The notes: generated by a model not told the origin, from the sequence alone. A stretch of DNA of 64,000 nt from Goleter apudmare HA4340-LM2 (GCA_019359495.1 JAHHHF010000077.1:84763-148762); one strand, 5' to 3'. Counted from the stretch's first letter, positions 1 through 11,461 are shown. Program-made: numbers and translations.

Positions 1-2
1 TA

Positions 3-1418
3 AGTACTAATAGTACTGCTGTGAAAGGGAAAACAACAGGTTTTAGCTTGGCGATTTTGCAACCATCTGGTGACTTTGCGGATGTAATTGCCCGTGTTTC
101 AGTTAAGGGTAAACGTGGCAAAAACTATCTAAAAGAGAGGTTTTTGGGTGATTACAAATATAAGATTAAGCAAAAATCTCAATTTGTAAAGGGATTAAAA
201 ACAGGCGATCGCGTAGTCGTGCGGTTGTATGATAACCAAAATCGCTTTATCGGCTACAGCGAATTTGAATGTTTATCAGCGAACACAGCCGTTAACCTGA
301 TTCTCTCCGCCAAACCAACAGAATATCGAGTAGTCCGCACCGTTTACGGGGTCGATGCTGACGCCGATGGCACAATTGACGTAAATAATACCACTTACGA
401 CTACTTCACCCAAGTCAGTAACCAACGTGTTACTTTCCTTAGTAGTTCCCAAAGCGTTAAGATCAGTCAGTTTCAAGTAGCAGGTTTGACTACTGCTACT
501 ACTAGCGTTTATCCCGCCTCTTTCATTAGAGGCCAGTCTATGAACATTTTTAGTTCTGACTTAGCACCAGCTTTGCAAGCTGCACCCGGTCAATTAGTGC
601 GACTGATAGAAGTCAATGATGATAATACTTCTATCTACAACGTCAGTCAGATGATGATGAATTATCGAGAGGTGGGTGTAGCTAACGGTATCCAAGTTAA
701 GTTTAACGATGTCTCGACAAATCACTGGGCAAAAGATTTTATTGCTGAGTTAGCAGCACTACAAGTCCTCCAAGGTTTTCCCGATGGTTCTTTCCGTCCA
801 GATGAACAGGTGACTCGGGCCCAGTTTGCGGCGATGATTAGTCAAGCCTTTGCTAAGGCGAGAGTCCGCAACGCTATCAGTTTTAGAGATGTCTCCAGCA
901 AATATTGGGCTTATAATGCTATCCGTGAATCTTATGCAACAGGCTTTTTAGGGAATGTGGGTATTGACTTCAACCCTACTGCTAGCCTTTCTCGCCTAGA
1001 GGTTTTGGTAGCATTAGCGCGGGGACTTAACTACACTTTTAGCGGTTCCACAGAGACAATTTTGGCAGCTTACACTGATGCTACTAGCATTCGTAGTGAT
1101 GTTCGTGGTGCGATCGCTGCACTTACAGAACGGGGTATAGTTGTTAATTATCCTAATGTTCAGTCTCTCAATGCTGACAAAGTAGCAACTAGAGCCGAAG
1201 TGAGTGCTTTGTTGTACAAAGCGTTAGTTAGCACAGGTGAGGTCACAGATATCTCCTCGCAATACGCTGTATCTAAAGCTGACGACGATGATGACAAAAA
1301 AATTCGTCGTAATTGTAACCAAGGAATTGGTAATGGTGCAGAGGGTTGTGATCCAGGTAACTCCCGACCACGTGGCGGTAGTAACGATGAAGATGGCAGA
1401 ACCCCTGGTAGAAAATAA
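3..1418 (+). CDS. S-layer homology (SLH) domain protein, 5' end outside window
   Basis: The reading frame is open to the left edge, and the first GTG (position 21) has no ribosome binding site, so the gene most likely starts upstream. Residues are counted from that GTG. The first ~220 residues are a beta-rich region of unknown function. About 228-405 hold three SLH-type segments, including FNDVSTNHWAKDFI, GFPDGSFRPDEQVTRAQFA and FRDVSSKYWAYNAI. SLH domains normally anchor exported proteins to the cell wall or outer envelope. The C-terminus is odd: an Asp run (DDDDD) and then a Cys/Gly-rich tail containing GIGNGAEGCDPGNS and ending in GRTPGRK. The SLH call is firm; the role of the protein is not known. 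Confidence 0.85.
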   Translation, partial: STNSTAVKGKTTGFSLAILQPSGDFADVIARVSVKGKRGKNYLKERFLGDYKYKIKQKSQFVKGLKTGDRVVVRLYDNQNRFIGYSEFECLSANTAVNLILSAKPTEYRVVRTVYGVDADADGTIDVNNTTYDYFTQVSNQRVTFLSSSQSVKISQFQVAGLTTATTSVYPASFIRGQSMNIFSSDLAPALQAAPGQLVRLIEVNDDNTSIYNVSQMMMNYREVGVANGIQVKFNDVSTNHWAKDFIAELAALQVLQGFPDGSFRPDEQVTRAQFAAMISQAFAKARVRNAISFRDVSSKYWAYNAIRESYATGFLGNVGIDFNPTASLSRLEVLVALARGLNYTFSGSTETILAAYTDATSIRSDVRGAIAALTERGIVVNYPNVQSLNADKVATRAEVSALLYKALVSTGEVTDISSQYAVSKADDDDDKKIRRNCNQGIGNGAEGCDPGNSRPRGGSNDEDGRTPGRK

Positions 1419-1560
1419 TACTTTTTACAAAGTAGAGTTTCTAGGGATGTGATATCAATTTGCAATTAGCAAATAAAAAATTCAGATGTTATCTGGGTTT
1501 CTAGGTTTGGATCTGTTGCCGAATTGTAGAGAATTGATATTACGGTTGATATAAATCTGG

Positions 1561-1618
1561 ATGTAGGGGCGAACAACTTGACCTTACGGCAAGGGCGAAC
1601 AACCGCTCGCCCCTACAT
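1561..1618. repeat. Inverted repeat, hairpin
   Basis: ATGTAGGGGCGA at 1561-1572 is the exact reverse complement of TCGCCCCTACAT at 1607-1618, with GGGCGAAC also repeated in the loop. It lies between the convergent SLH and mscS-like genes. It could end transcription from either side, but such hairpins are also common dispersed repeats in Nostoc intergenic DNA. Confidence 0.6.
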
Positions 1619-1635
1619 ATTTAATTGATCAAATT

Positions 1636-2670
1636 TTAAATTTTCCCCTGATTATGTTGCAAATACAACTCTCTTGAGGGAAAGGGAATTTTAATTCCTT
1701 CTTGCTGATAGCGTTTGTGCAACTTCTTAATAAAGAGATGTTTACCAATTCGTTGATCAAAAAATTCATTCACGCGCATATAGAGGGTGAAATCTATACT
1801 AAAATCACCAAAATTATTAAATCTTATATAAGGTTCATTTGATATTAATTCAGGTGCGATTTCTTGCATCACTTCTTTAGCTACTTGAACAGTGACCTTT
1901 TCCACGTTTTCTAAATCACTCTCGTAATCTACACCGACCTTCAGCGTTAGAGTAATTTCTTTAACTGGTAGGTGATAATTAGTAAAAATTGCTGAAGACA
2001 GTTTAGAATTTGGCACAATTATCACGTTATTAGAAAGCTCCCTAATAGTCGTATTTCGCCAAGAAATATCTATCACATACCCTTCATGACCACCATCTAA
2101 TTTGACATAATCCCCTGTTCTGACTTGCTTGGAAATAATTAGATAAAAACCCGAAAATAAATTCGCTAATGTATCTTGGAGTGCCAAACCAACTGCTAGA
2201 CCTCCAACCCCTAACGTGGTCACGATTGGTGTGATTTGTACACCTAATGTTTGCAGTAGGATTAACGTTCCCAAGACTAAAACAGCAATTTTGACAAGAT
2301 TAGAAATTAGTGAAGCGGGAACTCCTTCGGTACGGCGAATAAATATATTGACAAAACCAGCACTCAGTCTTGCTAAGACTAATGTGACTGAATACAAGAA
2401 GACAATAGTAATGATTTTTTGCAGTAGAATTTTCAGATTTGGCTCAAGGGGAAGAGCAGAATAAAAAAATGCCCCAGAAAACCCAGCCAGTACAAACCAA
2501 ATAAAGGTCATACGATGTAGAGATTGGAAGATGATTTCACCTCCAGGAATTTTTTGTTGGTCTACAAATTTCCTGATTTTCTTATAGATAACTTTTTCAC
2601 CAAATACTCCAGATAGCACACCACAGAGAATGAATACTATTGGTAAAATCCATTGCATCATAATCAACAT
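1636..2670 (-). CDS. MscS-family mechanosensitive channel
   Basis: This 344-aa inner-membrane protein has about four N-terminal hydrophobic segments (residues ~5-165) followed by an MscS domain. The pore-lining helix GGLAVGLALQDTLANLF is followed by a beta domain with GDYVKLDGGHEGYVIDI and NVIIVPNSKL, both typical of the family. MscS channels open under membrane tension and release solutes during hypo-osmotic shock; some paralogs do other jobs. The start could also be either of the next two ATG codons (residues 4 and 5). The gene is convergent with the SLH gene and appears monocistronic. Confidence 0.9.
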   Translation of the reverse strand: MLIMMQWILPIVFILCGVLSGVFGEKVIYKKIRKFVDQQKIPGGEIIFQSLHRMTFIWFVLAGFSGAFFYSALPLEPNLKILLQKIITIVFLYSVTLVLARLSAGFVNIFIRRTEGVPASLISNLVKIAVLVLGTLILLQTLGVQITPIVTTLGVGGLAVGLALQDTLANLFSGFYLIISKQVRTGDYVKLDGGHEGYVIDISWRNTTIRELSNNVIIVPNSKLSSAIFTNYHLPVKEITLTLKVGVDYESDLENVEKVTVQVAKEVMQEIAPELISNEPYIRFNNFGDFSIDFTLYMRVNEFFDQRIGKHLFIKKLHKRYQQEGIKIPFPSRELYLQHNQGKI

Positions 2671-2736
2671 TTGTATTTTAATTTTGCATCTGTGTATTCA
2701 AGTTTTCTGACGTTATAACGCCTTCACTGCTAAATT

Positions 2737-3249
2737 TTACCTTGTTAGTTGTCGTAGTATATCCTTGAGATTTTCTACATTGAGATTAACTTTTACCTCT
2801 ATTTGTTGTATGGCATCTCGTAAGATTAGAGTATGCTGATTATCCGATGCGTTATATACATATTGGGGATTGGCAAGGGTAATTTTCTGATAGGGAATAG
2901 ACGGTAAACCTGCACGAATCACCAGTTCTCTTTGGGATTGGGGAAAAATATATAAATATTGATGGAAGCTATCAAGGATAAGTTGATCTGGTGTAGTATT
3001 ACGTTCCTGAGATAAATCAGGTTTTTGCCAATACAGGGTAATTCCACGGATTTCTGGGTTAGCTATTAAAAAGACTTCATCAAACCGTTTTGGTTCCCAG
3101 TCTAGTTGCTCAACTTCGCTATTTTGGCTAAATATTCGCTGTTTCCAGGTTATTTCTCGGTTTTTAAGGTTTTGCCACCATTGACGAATGATAGCGAGGT
3201 TTTGCGGATTTTATGGATTGCCACTACCTTGTTGCCAGATAATTTTCAT
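2737..3249 (-). pseudogene. Hypothetical gene interrupted by an in-frame stop codon
   Basis: Read on the minus strand from the ATG at 3249, the frame gives 12 residues (MKIIWQQGSGNP), a TAA at 3213-3211, and then stays open to the stop at 2737 (about 157 more codons). The downstream part reads like real protein, e.g. WWQNLKNREITWKQRIF and LYIFPQSQRELVIRAGLP. The surrounding residues (NP-stop-NPQN) suggest a Gln codon changed to TAA. There is no convincing ATG, GTG or TTG restart until the GTG at 2922. I do not recognise the family. It is either a recent nonsense pseudogene or a sequencing error. Confidence 0.6.
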
Positions 3250-3353
3250 AAGTAGTGCTGTCTATTGAGTGTGCTTTTAGTGTAGACAACAATTAGATAA
3301 CTCTAAAAATTTCTGGGTGTACTCGGCATCACACTATGGTTCACAATGAATAA

Positions 3354-4271
3354 ATGGATCTGCCAATCATTTACCACCCAGATTACATTGCGCCACTACC
3401 ATCCGGACACCGCTTCCCGATGTCCAAATTTCGCCAACTCTACGAATTGCTATTAGCTGATGGCGTAGCGCAAATAGCACAATTCCACACTCCAGAACTT
3501 CCGCTACCAGAGTTGATTGAGTTAGTTCACACTCCAGACTACGTCCAAGCTTACTGCGAAGGAACCCTCGACCCCAAAGCACAGCGCCGCATTGGCTTAC
3601 CGTGGAGTCCAGCGCTGGCGAATCGTACCTGTGTGGCGATTGGTGGTACGATATTGACGGCGAAACTAGCACTCAGCCAGGGTTTAGCTTGTAACACGGC
3701 TGGTGGTACTCATCATGCTTTTCCCAATTATGGTTCTGGTTTTTGTATTTTCAACGATTTAGCGATCGCATCTCGTGTTTTACAAAAAATCGGACTTGTC
3801 CAGAAAATATTAATTGTAGACTTGGATGTCCATCAAGGGGACGGTACAGCTTTTATCTTCCAAGATGATGAGAGTGTATTTACTTTTTCGATGCACTGTG
3901 AAGTCAATTTTCCTGGTACCAAACAAAAAAGCGATTTAGATGTTCCCCTGGCTGTGGGGATGGAAGATGATGTTTATTTGCAAACCTTGGCAAACTACAT
4001 ACCAGATTTGTTGTCACAAATCAAGCCAGACTTAATATTTTACGATGCGGGTGTCGATCCTCATATAGGCGATCGCCTGGGAAAATTAGCTTTAACAGAT
4101 ACTGGCATTTACCGTCGAGAAATGCAGGTTTTAAGTACCTGTGTAAGTGCTGGCTATCCAGTTGCTTGTGTAATTGGAGGTGGCTATGCTGATGATCTGA
4201 AATCCCTTGTTTGGCGGCATTCCTTACTACATCGGGCTGCGAGTGAAGTGTATCGGCAATATATAATTTGA
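3354..4271 (+). CDS. Histone deacetylase-family (acetoin utilization-like) amidohydrolase
   Basis: This 305-aa protein matches the class II HDAC/AcuC-like zinc hydrolases that remove acetyl groups from lysines, polyamines or small amides. The catalytic His pair is in GGTHHAF (H120, H121). Zinc ligands are visible in VDLDVHQGDGT (D158, H160) and YDAGVDPHIGD (D235). It is full length, with its ATG at 3354, and runs the same way as the helicase operon that follows 111 bases later, though no link is evident. The true substrate in cyanobacteria is unknown. Confidence 0.9.
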   Translation: MDLPIIYHPDYIAPLPSGHRFPMSKFRQLYELLLADGVAQIAQFHTPELPLPELIELVHTPDYVQAYCEGTLDPKAQRRIGLPWSPALANRTCVAIGGTILTAKLALSQGLACNTAGGTHHAFPNYGSGFCIFNDLAIASRVLQKIGLVQKILIVDLDVHQGDGTAFIFQDDESVFTFSMHCEVNFPGTKQKSDLDVPLAVGMEDDVYLQTLANYIPDLLSQIKPDLIFYDAGVDPHIGDRLGKLALTDTGIYRREMQVLSTCVSAGYPVACVIGGGYADDLKSLVWRHSLLHRAASEVYRQYII

Positions 4272-4382
4272 TAGCAGTAAGTAAGTTGTGTAAATAAATT
4301 TCACTACTTAAAAATGTCATTTGTCCTGAGTTATTTTAATTATTCTGATCAATAAACAACTTTTGAGCAAGGGCGCTAGTAG

Positions 4383-7300
4383 ATGAGCAACGGTAAAATT
4401 AGAATCTACGAATTATCAAAAGAATTAAATGTAGATAGCAAAAAGCTCTTAGTAATTTGTGAACAACTCAACATTGCCGTCAAAACTCCTACTAGTACCA
4501 TCTCTCAATTAGACGCCGAACACATTCGGATAATCACTAAAAAAGCATCTACTACTACAAAAAACTCTGCAAAAAAGAAAATAACTTTAGAAGATTGGGG
4601 TTATGGATTCATCAGTTCATCAATTGATAGTTTAATCCGTCATCTTGAAGGTCAATCTGCCCTCCAATCATATCCTGAATTTAGGGAACGACGAGAGCGT
4701 GCTCACGAATTGATGTTTGAATGTGTAGGTCAACAAGCTTGTCTGTTTTATGTACGCCGTCATGGTGCAGGTAAAGATCCAGGAGAGGAGATTTGGGAAT
4801 TAACCATAGGCACAGACTCAGATAATTTTCCATTACCGAAAAGGCTGAAAAAGCTCGGAAAAACTTTAGGATTTAGAGCCGCAGTGCAAAAAAGTGGTGA
4901 CGGTGGTTTAAAGATACTTTCCGCTCAATTACTACCACCATCACGGGGACAAGCTGACGCCTATACTGTAGCTTGTAACTTGCGTTTATGGCCTAATCAT
5001 CAACATCATATTGACATTCCCACAAAGTCCTTAGAGCGGATAGCTACCATACCAGTTTGTGGTGACTATGTGCCGACAGAAGACCAGCTTAAAGCCTGGA
5101 AAGCCTTTTTACAAATTGAAGAAAATATTGCCAAGGCTCGTCAATTTTGTGTGGCTTATGTCAGTTATCAATATAATTCTAAAAGACAAGTTGTTTTTGA
5201 AATTAATGTCAACTCAGCCACTCTTGATGGTTCTCTTACAAATACTTTAGACATCAAGAATTTTTGGGAACGGGTACAACGCGCTAGAAACGAAGACATC
5301 AAACTTTTTGAGACTAATCCTGTTGGTAAAAATTGGTATAATGGTCAACAATTAGGGTCAATTACAGAATTTGATTCTCAACGCCGCATCATCAGTATTA
5401 GGTTAGAACGGGAATTAGCTGATCACATAGCAACACAACGTTATCAGTTACCAAGCACTGGATTTTTGTGTTTCGAGGCTGTTGGTGACATCCAACAAAT
5501 TCAGCGTAAGAAAAAAGCCTTAGATGACTTAAATAATGGTCGGACACAAAACCCTTATTTAGGCAACTTCTTATTTGATGCTTCCCAAGCAAGACCTATT
5601 AAAAAAACTATCCAGCTTCAACCACAAGATTTATTATTATCTTCGGCAAATTCTGGTCAGAAAGCAGCAGTAGAAACAGTGCTAGCGGCTGAGGATCTGG
5701 TTTTAATTCAAGGGCCCCCAGGTACTGGTAAAACTACCGTCATTGCGGAAATTTGCTATCAAATTGCCCTGCGGGGTGGACGGACTCTCATTGCTTCTCA
5801 AGCTAATTTAGCAGTAGATAATGCTCTGAGTCGATTAGTTCATAATCCTGTAATTCGCGCAGTAAGGAAGGGACGCGCTGAAAGAGTAGGGGAGGAAGGA
5901 CAGCCCTTTTTAGAAGACCGAGTAATTGGCACATGGTTAGAAAATACTGCTCATGACTGCGAAAATAATCTTAGCCAACGCCTTAATAATATACAAAATT
6001 TGCATCAATTATTGGCAGGATCATCGAGATTCACACATTATGTAATAGCAGAAACAGAGTTTCAGCAAAGACAAGATGAATTTAACCAGAGTAAGGCTAG
6101 TTTAGAAACAAGTTATCAAAGCCATGAAACAGCCCAACAAGAGAAGTCAGCACAAAAAAATCAAGCTGAATCCCTAATTATAGGCTTAGATAACTTATTA
6201 AATAACGCATCAAATCTTGACTGGGAATCCCCAGAAATTAGCAATTTTTTACCCCATTTGAAACCATATACAGAAGGTAATAGTTTAGTAGAAAAGTTTT
6301 TACTCAATGTTCGTCAAGCTATCAGTTACACAGATGAACTCGGCTTAGTTCGACCTGAACGTGGTGCATTTGGACTAGCTGTTTGGTTACGTGAGAGTGT
6401 AGCAACCGAAATATCTCAATTAAAAACCATATTAATTGATGCTGAGGCTGCGGCTTTAGCGATGTCAGAAGTTGCAGCCTCAGCACAAACTTTTAAACAA
6501 AATTCTGCTAATTTGCATCAACTACAAGTAAATTATCAACAGTTCCTCACAAAGCAACAGAATCTACAGCAGACACTCCAAGGCTGGGAAAACCGCAAAC
6601 GGGAAATTAATTATATTATTGAAGCTGTAACCGAATGGAAATCCACAGCCCATGTAGAACTATATCAGATATTAAAAAGTTGTCATGAATCTGGTGAAGC
6701 GCTAACAGAAAATTTGGTGCAATTGCCATTAGGCTTATTGATGTTTGCTAAAAAACTAAAATTACAAATTGTGCCTAAAAATTATCAACTAAATTTGCCG
6801 GAATGGGATTTATTAGCAAAAGCTTTGTCTTATGAGATAGATGGAAACTTTAGTGATAGACGTGGTAAGCAGTACAATTTTAGTCACTTTTTACAGCAAA
6901 GTTTTAGTCAAGTACCGATGGTATTGACAACGAGCGATCGCATTCAATGGCAGCAAATTTTTCAAGAGTTTAATAATTATCAATTACTCAATCAAACTCA
7001 GCGTAAATTGCTGGTTGAAAATACCCAGATTTTTTTGATGAGAATGTGCCAAACTTATGGCAAATCATGGGAACCTAAATACATCAAAGCGACTATCACC
7101 AGAATTACACAAGAGTTATTAGATACTATCTTAGTCAATGCCCGTAGATGTGTGGCATACATTAAAACTGAAGCTGAACAACAAAGCCAGCATCTACAAA
7201 CACAATTAAATGAACTAGAAAAAAGTATTATTACTCAACAGCAATTATATACAGCACAACACCAGGTAGAAAGAGAAAGTCAAGAGGCTAATTTAAAACT

Positions 7301-8873
7301 GGAACAAGTGCTAGAAATTTTACAAAAAATCAACCAACAGCCAAATCTACCTCAAAAATTACGCACTTTAACTGAAAAATATCTCAGCAAGCAATCAAAT
7401 ATTTGGGAGCAACACCAAGACTTTTATCAGCAAATGCAAGCTTGGCAAAGCTATGTAAATCATCTGGAAACACTAATTGATTCATTGGATGCTTTCGCTA
7501 TATTAGAGGCAATTAAAAACTCTCTCAATCAGCAGATAGGAAGGCTACAAGGAGAAATTAAAGTTTCTCAAAACCAACTCAAGGAAATTCAGCTACAAAT
7601 CCGAGAGTTAGCACAACAAGCTCAACCACAACCATCAGAAGATTTAATCACAGAAAGAAATTGGTGGGAAAAGTTATGGCAAATTATACCTGATAAATTT
7701 AAGCCTCAAAAGCCTAATTTAGACCTATTTAATCTAGATTTATTAGGGAGCATCAAAACTCAGTTTGATACTTGGCAGCAACAACTGCAAACAGAAGAAA
7801 GTTATCTCAAAAAATATCAGAATTTTATTCAAGATTGGATTACAAAAGTACGCCACCCAACAGAACGCGATCGCAATGATTTAAGACGTGTTTATTTAGA
7901 CAATGCTAACGTCGTTGGTATTACCTGTGTGCAAGCAGCAAATCGGGAATTTTCTGAAGAATTTCAATCCTTCGATGTTGTGATCATTGATGAAGTTAGT
8001 AAGTGTACTCCACCAGAATTATTAATCCCAGCATTGAAAGGTAAAAAACTAGTGATGGTAGGCGACCATCGGCAATTACCACCAATGCTAGATACTAGCA
8101 CCTTAGAAGAAGTGGCGCAATCAGTTGGTAGTACGAGAGATGAACTGCAATTTTTAGAAGAATCATTATTTAAAAATCAGTTTGAAGCGGCTGATGTCAG
8201 CATCAAACAAATGCTCACTACTCAATATAGAATGCACCCCTTTATTATGGGGGCAATCAATCAGTTCTATGATGGTAAATTAGAATGTGGAATTTTAGAA
8301 CCAGATACTAAACGCGCACACAACTTAGCAGGTAGCATCATTCAACCAAACCATCATCTTGTCTGGGTAACAATGCCCCAAGAAACTAAATTTCAAGAAC
8401 AACGTGAAGGAACTTCCTTCGTGAACACCCCAGAAATTGATGTCATTGAAAATTTATGCCAACAAATTGATAATTCTTGGACTTCGAGAGTAGCTGATGG
8501 TGAGCCTCAAAAAGAAATCGCTGTCATCACTTTTTATGGTGCTCAACTGCGAAAAATTGACGAACGCTTGCAATCCGAACTTTTCCCTTCATTGCAAATT
8601 CGTACTGGTACAGTTGACAGATTTCAAGGTATGGAAAGACCTGTAGTGATTGTGAGTATGGTTCGTAATAATAGTAGGGGTGACGTAGGCTTTGCTAAGA
8701 AATCAGAACGGGTTAACGTTGCTTTCTCTCGCGCTCAAGAACTCCTCATAATTGTAGGTTGTCACGACTTATTTACCCACCAACCAGGTAGGGTTGGTAA
8801 TATGTATTCACAGGTTGCTCATATTGTCAATCATCATGGAGGTTTTATTGATGTTTCTCGCATCTTTGGCTAA
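4383..8873 (+). CDS. IF2 N-terminal domain / UPF1-like superfamily 1 helicase fusion
   Basis: The product is 1496 aa. Residues ~4-52 ([18 protein letters not shown]) look like the small N-terminal domain of translation initiation factor IF-2. A conserved N-terminal region follows, then an SF1 helicase of the UPF1/Dna2 (AAA_11/AAA_12) type: Walker [11 protein letters not shown] at ~443, Walker B IIDEVSK at ~1200, motif [12 protein letters not shown] at ~1226, motif V-like [14 protein letters not shown] at ~1408 and motif [13 protein letters not shown] at ~1446. Between motifs Ia and II lie ~700 residues rich in Gln, Glu and Leu heptads, predicted coiled coil. The ATPase motifs look intact, so an active nucleic-acid translocase is likely; its target is unknown. 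The next gene overlaps its end by 23 bases. Confidence 0.85.
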   Translation: MSNGKIRIYELSKELNVDSKKLLVICEQLNIAVKTPTSTISQLDAEHIRIITKKASTTTKNSAKKKITLEDWGYGFISSSIDSLIRHLEGQSALQSYPEFRERRERAHELMFECVGQQACLFYVRRHGAGKDPGEEIWELTIGTDSDNFPLPKRLKKLGKTLGFRAAVQKSGDGGLKILSAQLLPPSRGQADAYTVACNLRLWPNHQHHIDIPTKSLERIATIPVCGDYVPTEDQLKAWKAFLQIEENIAKARQFCVAYVSYQYNSKRQVVFEINVNSATLDGSLTNTLDIKNFWERVQRARNEDIKLFETNPVGKNWYNGQQLGSITEFDSQRRIISIRLERELADHIATQRYQLPSTGFLCFEAVGDIQQIQRKKKALDDLNNGRTQNPYLGNFLFDASQARPIKKTIQLQPQDLLLSSANSGQKAAVETVLAAEDLVLIQGPPGTGKTTVIAEICYQIALRGGRTLIASQANLAVDNALSRLVHNPVIRAVRKGRAERVGEEGQPFLEDRVIGTWLENTAHDCENNLSQRLNNIQNLHQLLAGSSRFTHYVIAETEFQQRQDEFNQSKASLETSYQSHETAQQEKSAQKNQAESLIIGLDNLLNNASNLDWESPEISNFLPHLKPYTEGNSLVEKFLLNVRQAISYTDELGLVRPERGAFGLAVWLRESVATEISQLKTILIDAEAAALAMSEVAASAQTFKQNSANLHQLQVNYQQFLTKQQNLQQTLQGWENRKREINYIIEAVTEWKSTAHVELYQILKSCHESGEALTENLVQLPLGLLMFAKKLKLQIVPKNYQLNLPEWDLLAKALSYEIDGNFSDRRGKQYNFSHFLQQSFSQVPMVLTTSDRIQWQQIFQEFNNYQLLNQTQRKLLVENTQIFLMRMCQTYGKSWEPKYIKATITRITQELLDTILVNARRCVAYIKTEAEQQSQHLQTQLNELEKSIITQQQLYTAQHQVERESQEANLKLEQVLEILQKINQQPNLPQKLRTLTEKYLSKQSNIWEQHQDFYQQMQAWQSYVNHLETLIDSLDAFAILEAIKNSLNQQIGRLQGEIKVSQNQLKEIQLQIRELAQQAQPQPSEDLITERNWWEKLWQIIPDKFKPQKPNLDLFNLDLLGSIKTQFDTWQQQLQTEESYLKKYQNFIQDWITKVRHPTERDRNDLRRVYLDNANVVGITCVQAANREFSEEFQSFDVVIIDEVSKCTPPELLIPALKGKKLVMVGDHRQLPPMLDTSTLEEVAQSVGSTRDELQFLEESLFKNQFEAADVSIKQMLTTQYRMHPFIMGAINQFYDGKLECGILEPDTKRAHNLAGSIIQPNHHLVWVTMPQETKFQEQREGTSFVNTPEIDVIENLCQQIDNSWTSRVADGEPQKEIAVITFYGAQLRKIDERLQSELFPSLQIRTGTVDRFQGMERPVVIVSMVRNNSRGDVGFAKKSERVNVAFSRAQELLIIVGCHDLFTHQPGRVGNMYSQVAHIVNHHGGFIDVSRIFG

Positions 8874-10080
8874 ACCGATTGATGAAAGTCTACAAAAATT
8901 GGTCTCTGAAATTGCCCATCAAAATTCTAGTTTATCAGTTTTAATAGCACGTCAATTCCGTTATAGTTTGCGTCAAAATATTTTAGAGCTAAAAATCCAA
9001 GAACCTCGTCAGTTTAACGTTCTGGAAGAATTTATTATCCGTGCCGGAATTGAATTTGATCCTGCCCCAACAGGAGATGAATTAGCATCCATACTAGGGC
9101 TTGATCCTATATTTGTCAGAAGTACTATTAAAACTCTACAAAACTTACAAACCTTGGCAGTTAAATCGCCCATCACAGTCACTACCGAAGGACGTTCTTT
9201 TTACGAGAAAGGTACTGTACTACAGCCTCCATACCCTATACAAATTTATGCTATTACAGACCCCTTACTGGGAAAGATTACTGTTCAGTCTCAACCCGTA
9301 AGCGTAACTCAGATAAACCAGCTTGACGTGATATTAATTAATATTGCTCATAAAGTCACTGATATTGCTACTTTACAACTTGCGGAAATACACCAAATTA
9401 TTCAAGATTCAGATTTAGAACTTCATCAACCAGAAGCCGATAAAATAGTCAATGGGTTTCGTGTATTACCTCAAACACAAACTGTTGAGAAAACAATATC
9501 ACTATTTGTGTTATTTGATGCTGGTCTAGATAAATTGAGTATCCAAATAATAGATGGCAAGCAACTTTTAGAGCCGACATCAAACGCATCGGTGATTATT
9601 GCTAATCAATTGTGGACAAATGCTTTACAAAACCGTGATTTTCAATTAGCAATAGAGCTTTTGTGTATTTGGGGTGTGATGAGCATGGAGGATGTCGCAC
9701 TTGCAGCCATACAGCAAAATAGCTGGTTGGAACTTCTACCAATATGGCTAAAGGTGGTACTTCAGGGGATAAAGTCCAAAAGCTTTGTAGATGATTGTGA
9801 AACTTTAAAAATAGCGCTTTCTTTATTAAATCAGGTTTCAGGTGAAGAAGATTTTATTGAAGAATTTAGGATAGGATGGCGCGACGTTATGGCAGCGATC
9901 GCTACTCAGAATCCTCAAACTGCCTTAAACTTACTCAGTCATGAAGTATGGGCGCAGTTTCTCCGTCTTCATATTGCCCAAGAGACTGATTCACCTGAAC
10001 AATTCATCTTGCAAGATATTACACCTGCAAACCAAAACCAGGAAACCAAAAGTAAAACGAGAAAGAAAAAAAGTGCGTAG
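8851..10080 (+). CDS. Uncharacterised partner of the IF2N-helicase
   Basis: The start was set at the ATG at 8851 because GGAGG (8838-8842) sits 8 bases upstream; the open frame extends further back but without such a site. This overlaps the helicase stop by 23 bases, so translation is probably coupled. The 410-aa product has a Leu/Ile-rich N-terminal half with a possible winged-helix segment ([20 protein letters not shown], ~70-90), a middle beta-rich part, a helical C-terminal half and a basic tail ([10 protein letters not shown]). No signal peptide or membrane segment is seen. I do not recognise the family; its position argues that it works with the helicase. Confidence 0.8.
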   Translation: MFLASLAKPIDESLQKLVSEIAHQNSSLSVLIARQFRYSLRQNILELKIQEPRQFNVLEEFIIRAGIEFDPAPTGDELASILGLDPIFVRSTIKTLQNLQTLAVKSPITVTTEGRSFYEKGTVLQPPYPIQIYAITDPLLGKITVQSQPVSVTQINQLDVILINIAHKVTDIATLQLAEIHQIIQDSDLELHQPEADKIVNGFRVLPQTQTVEKTISLFVLFDAGLDKLSIQIIDGKQLLEPTSNASVIIANQLWTNALQNRDFQLAIELLCIWGVMSMEDVALAAIQQNSWLELLPIWLKVVLQGIKSKSFVDDCETLKIALSLLNQVSGEEDFIEEFRIGWRDVMAAIATQNPQTALNLLSHEVWAQFLRLHIAQETDSPEQFILQDITPANQNQETKSKTRKKKSA

Positions 10081-10310
10081 TCCTTACTACGAAGACATTT
10101 TTAAATATCAGCAATTTGGCATCAAAAATTCAGCAGCATCATAATTCTTAAAATATAATTTTTTACTTTTAATGGCAGTAAATCGCCTGAGGACAGGTGC
10201 AACACTTATCCTTCTTAGTTCCCATTTCAATGATTCTTAACTTCGATTTAACTTTCATGTCACTGCAAAAAATCGTCTAATTCGATACAATTTATAGACT
10301 AGGAGAGCCG

Positions 10311-10315
10311 AGGAG
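10311..10315 (+). promoter_or_regulatory. Ribosome binding site for gshA
   Basis: AGGAG lies 6 bases before a GTG codon at 10322 and supports GTG as the start. The next ATG, at 10352, is inside the conserved FEIEMYTG region. Confidence 0.7.
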
Positions 10316-10321
10316 AACAAG

Positions 10322-11461
10322 GTGGTCTTATTAAAAGGCTTTGAGATTGAGATGTACACTGGCACTGCTCAAGGTGAAATCGTCGGTCTCTCCGACAAGA
10401 TTGTTGGGGCATTAGATGAATTTGTGCGGGAGCCAGATAGCCGTAACGTGGAATACACCACTAAGCCGCTACACAATTACGAGTATTTATTGTGTGCGTT
10501 GCTGCGTCCCCGACGGCAGTTGCGAAGCTTCATCCAACGCCTAGGCGATTACACCCTCATTCCAGGGAGTACTCTATCTTTGGGTAATAGCGATCACTTT
10601 TTTCGTTCCGATCCGAAAAACCCATACCACGACTACATCGAGCAAACCTACGGCACAAAAGTAGTCACCGCTAGCGTTCACATTAACGTCGGTATCAACG
10701 ACCCAGAACTACTGATGCGGGCCTGTCGGGTAATTCGCCTGGAAGCACCCCTATTTTTAGCCCTGAGTGCCTCTTCTCCGTTCCTAGATAGCAAAGCCAC
10801 AGGCTATCACTCCACTCGTTGGGGAGTCTTCCCCCAAACCCCTGCCCATGTACCTCTATTCGCCAGCCACGCCCACCATATCCAGTGGGTGGAAGAACAG
10901 CTAGCGGCTGGCACAATGCAAAACGTGCGCCATTTATGGGCGTCAGTACGACCCAATGGTAATCGCCGTCCCCACGACCTGAATCGCCTAGAATTGCGAA
11001 TTTGCGATTTAGTCACAGATCCGATCGCCTTACTCGCAATTACTGCCTTGCTAGAAGCCCGTATATTGCAGATAATAGAGAACCCCCACATCGATCCGTT
11101 AACCCAAAGTACATTTACACCCACAGAACTCATTACCCTGACTGCTCATAACGAAGCAGCAGCAGCTAGTGCTAGCCTTGATGCCCAACTCACCCATTGG
11201 CAAGACGGCAGAAGCATTCTAGCGAGAGATTGGATTGGGGAATTGTACCAAGAACTTTGGGCGATCGCTAAACAACAAGGTTTTAGCTGCTTCCTCTCTC
11301 CTTTGCAAAAAATCCTCCGTGAAGGTAATGAAGCCCAACAGTGGTTGCAACTGCACACAGTCGGTTTTGACACTCAGCGCGTCATCACTCAGGCTATTAT
11401 TGCCACCCAAGAACGGGAACTCGAATTAGAGAATAAGTTGTGTTCCCCCCTGATGGCTTGA
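10322..11461 (+). CDS. gshA: Glutamate-cysteine ligase, cyanobacterial type
   Basis: The 379-aa product matches the cyanobacterial family of gamma-glutamylcysteine synthetases, which join glutamate and cysteine with ATP in the first step of glutathione synthesis. Visible landmarks are the N-terminal KGFEIEMYTGTAQGEIVGLS, the ASVHINVGIND strand, and RPNGNRRPHDLNRLELRICD, which contributes basic residues to the active site. It starts with GTG backed by a good Shine-Dalgarno. It stands alone between the helicase operon and trmL, and a strong hairpin follows it. Confidence 0.88.
   Translation: MVLLKGFEIEMYTGTAQGEIVGLSDKIVGALDEFVREPDSRNVEYTTKPLHNYEYLLCALLRPRRQLRSFIQRLGDYTLIPGSTLSLGNSDHFFRSDPKNPYHDYIEQTYGTKVVTASVHINVGINDPELLMRACRVIRLEAPLFLALSASSPFLDSKATGYHSTRWGVFPQTPAHVPLFASHAHHIQWVEEQLAAGTMQNVRHLWASVRPNGNRRPHDLNRLELRICDLVTDPIALLAITALLEARILQIIENPHIDPLTQSTFTPTELITLTAHNEAAAASASLDAQLTHWQDGRSILARDWIGELYQELWAIAKQQGFSCFLSPLQKILREGNEAQQWLQLHTVGFDTQRVITQAIIATQERELELENKLCSPLMA

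Noticed and set aside
10695..11133. Open frames on the minus strand of gshA
   Set aside because: They are complementary-strand shadows of a clearly conserved gene.
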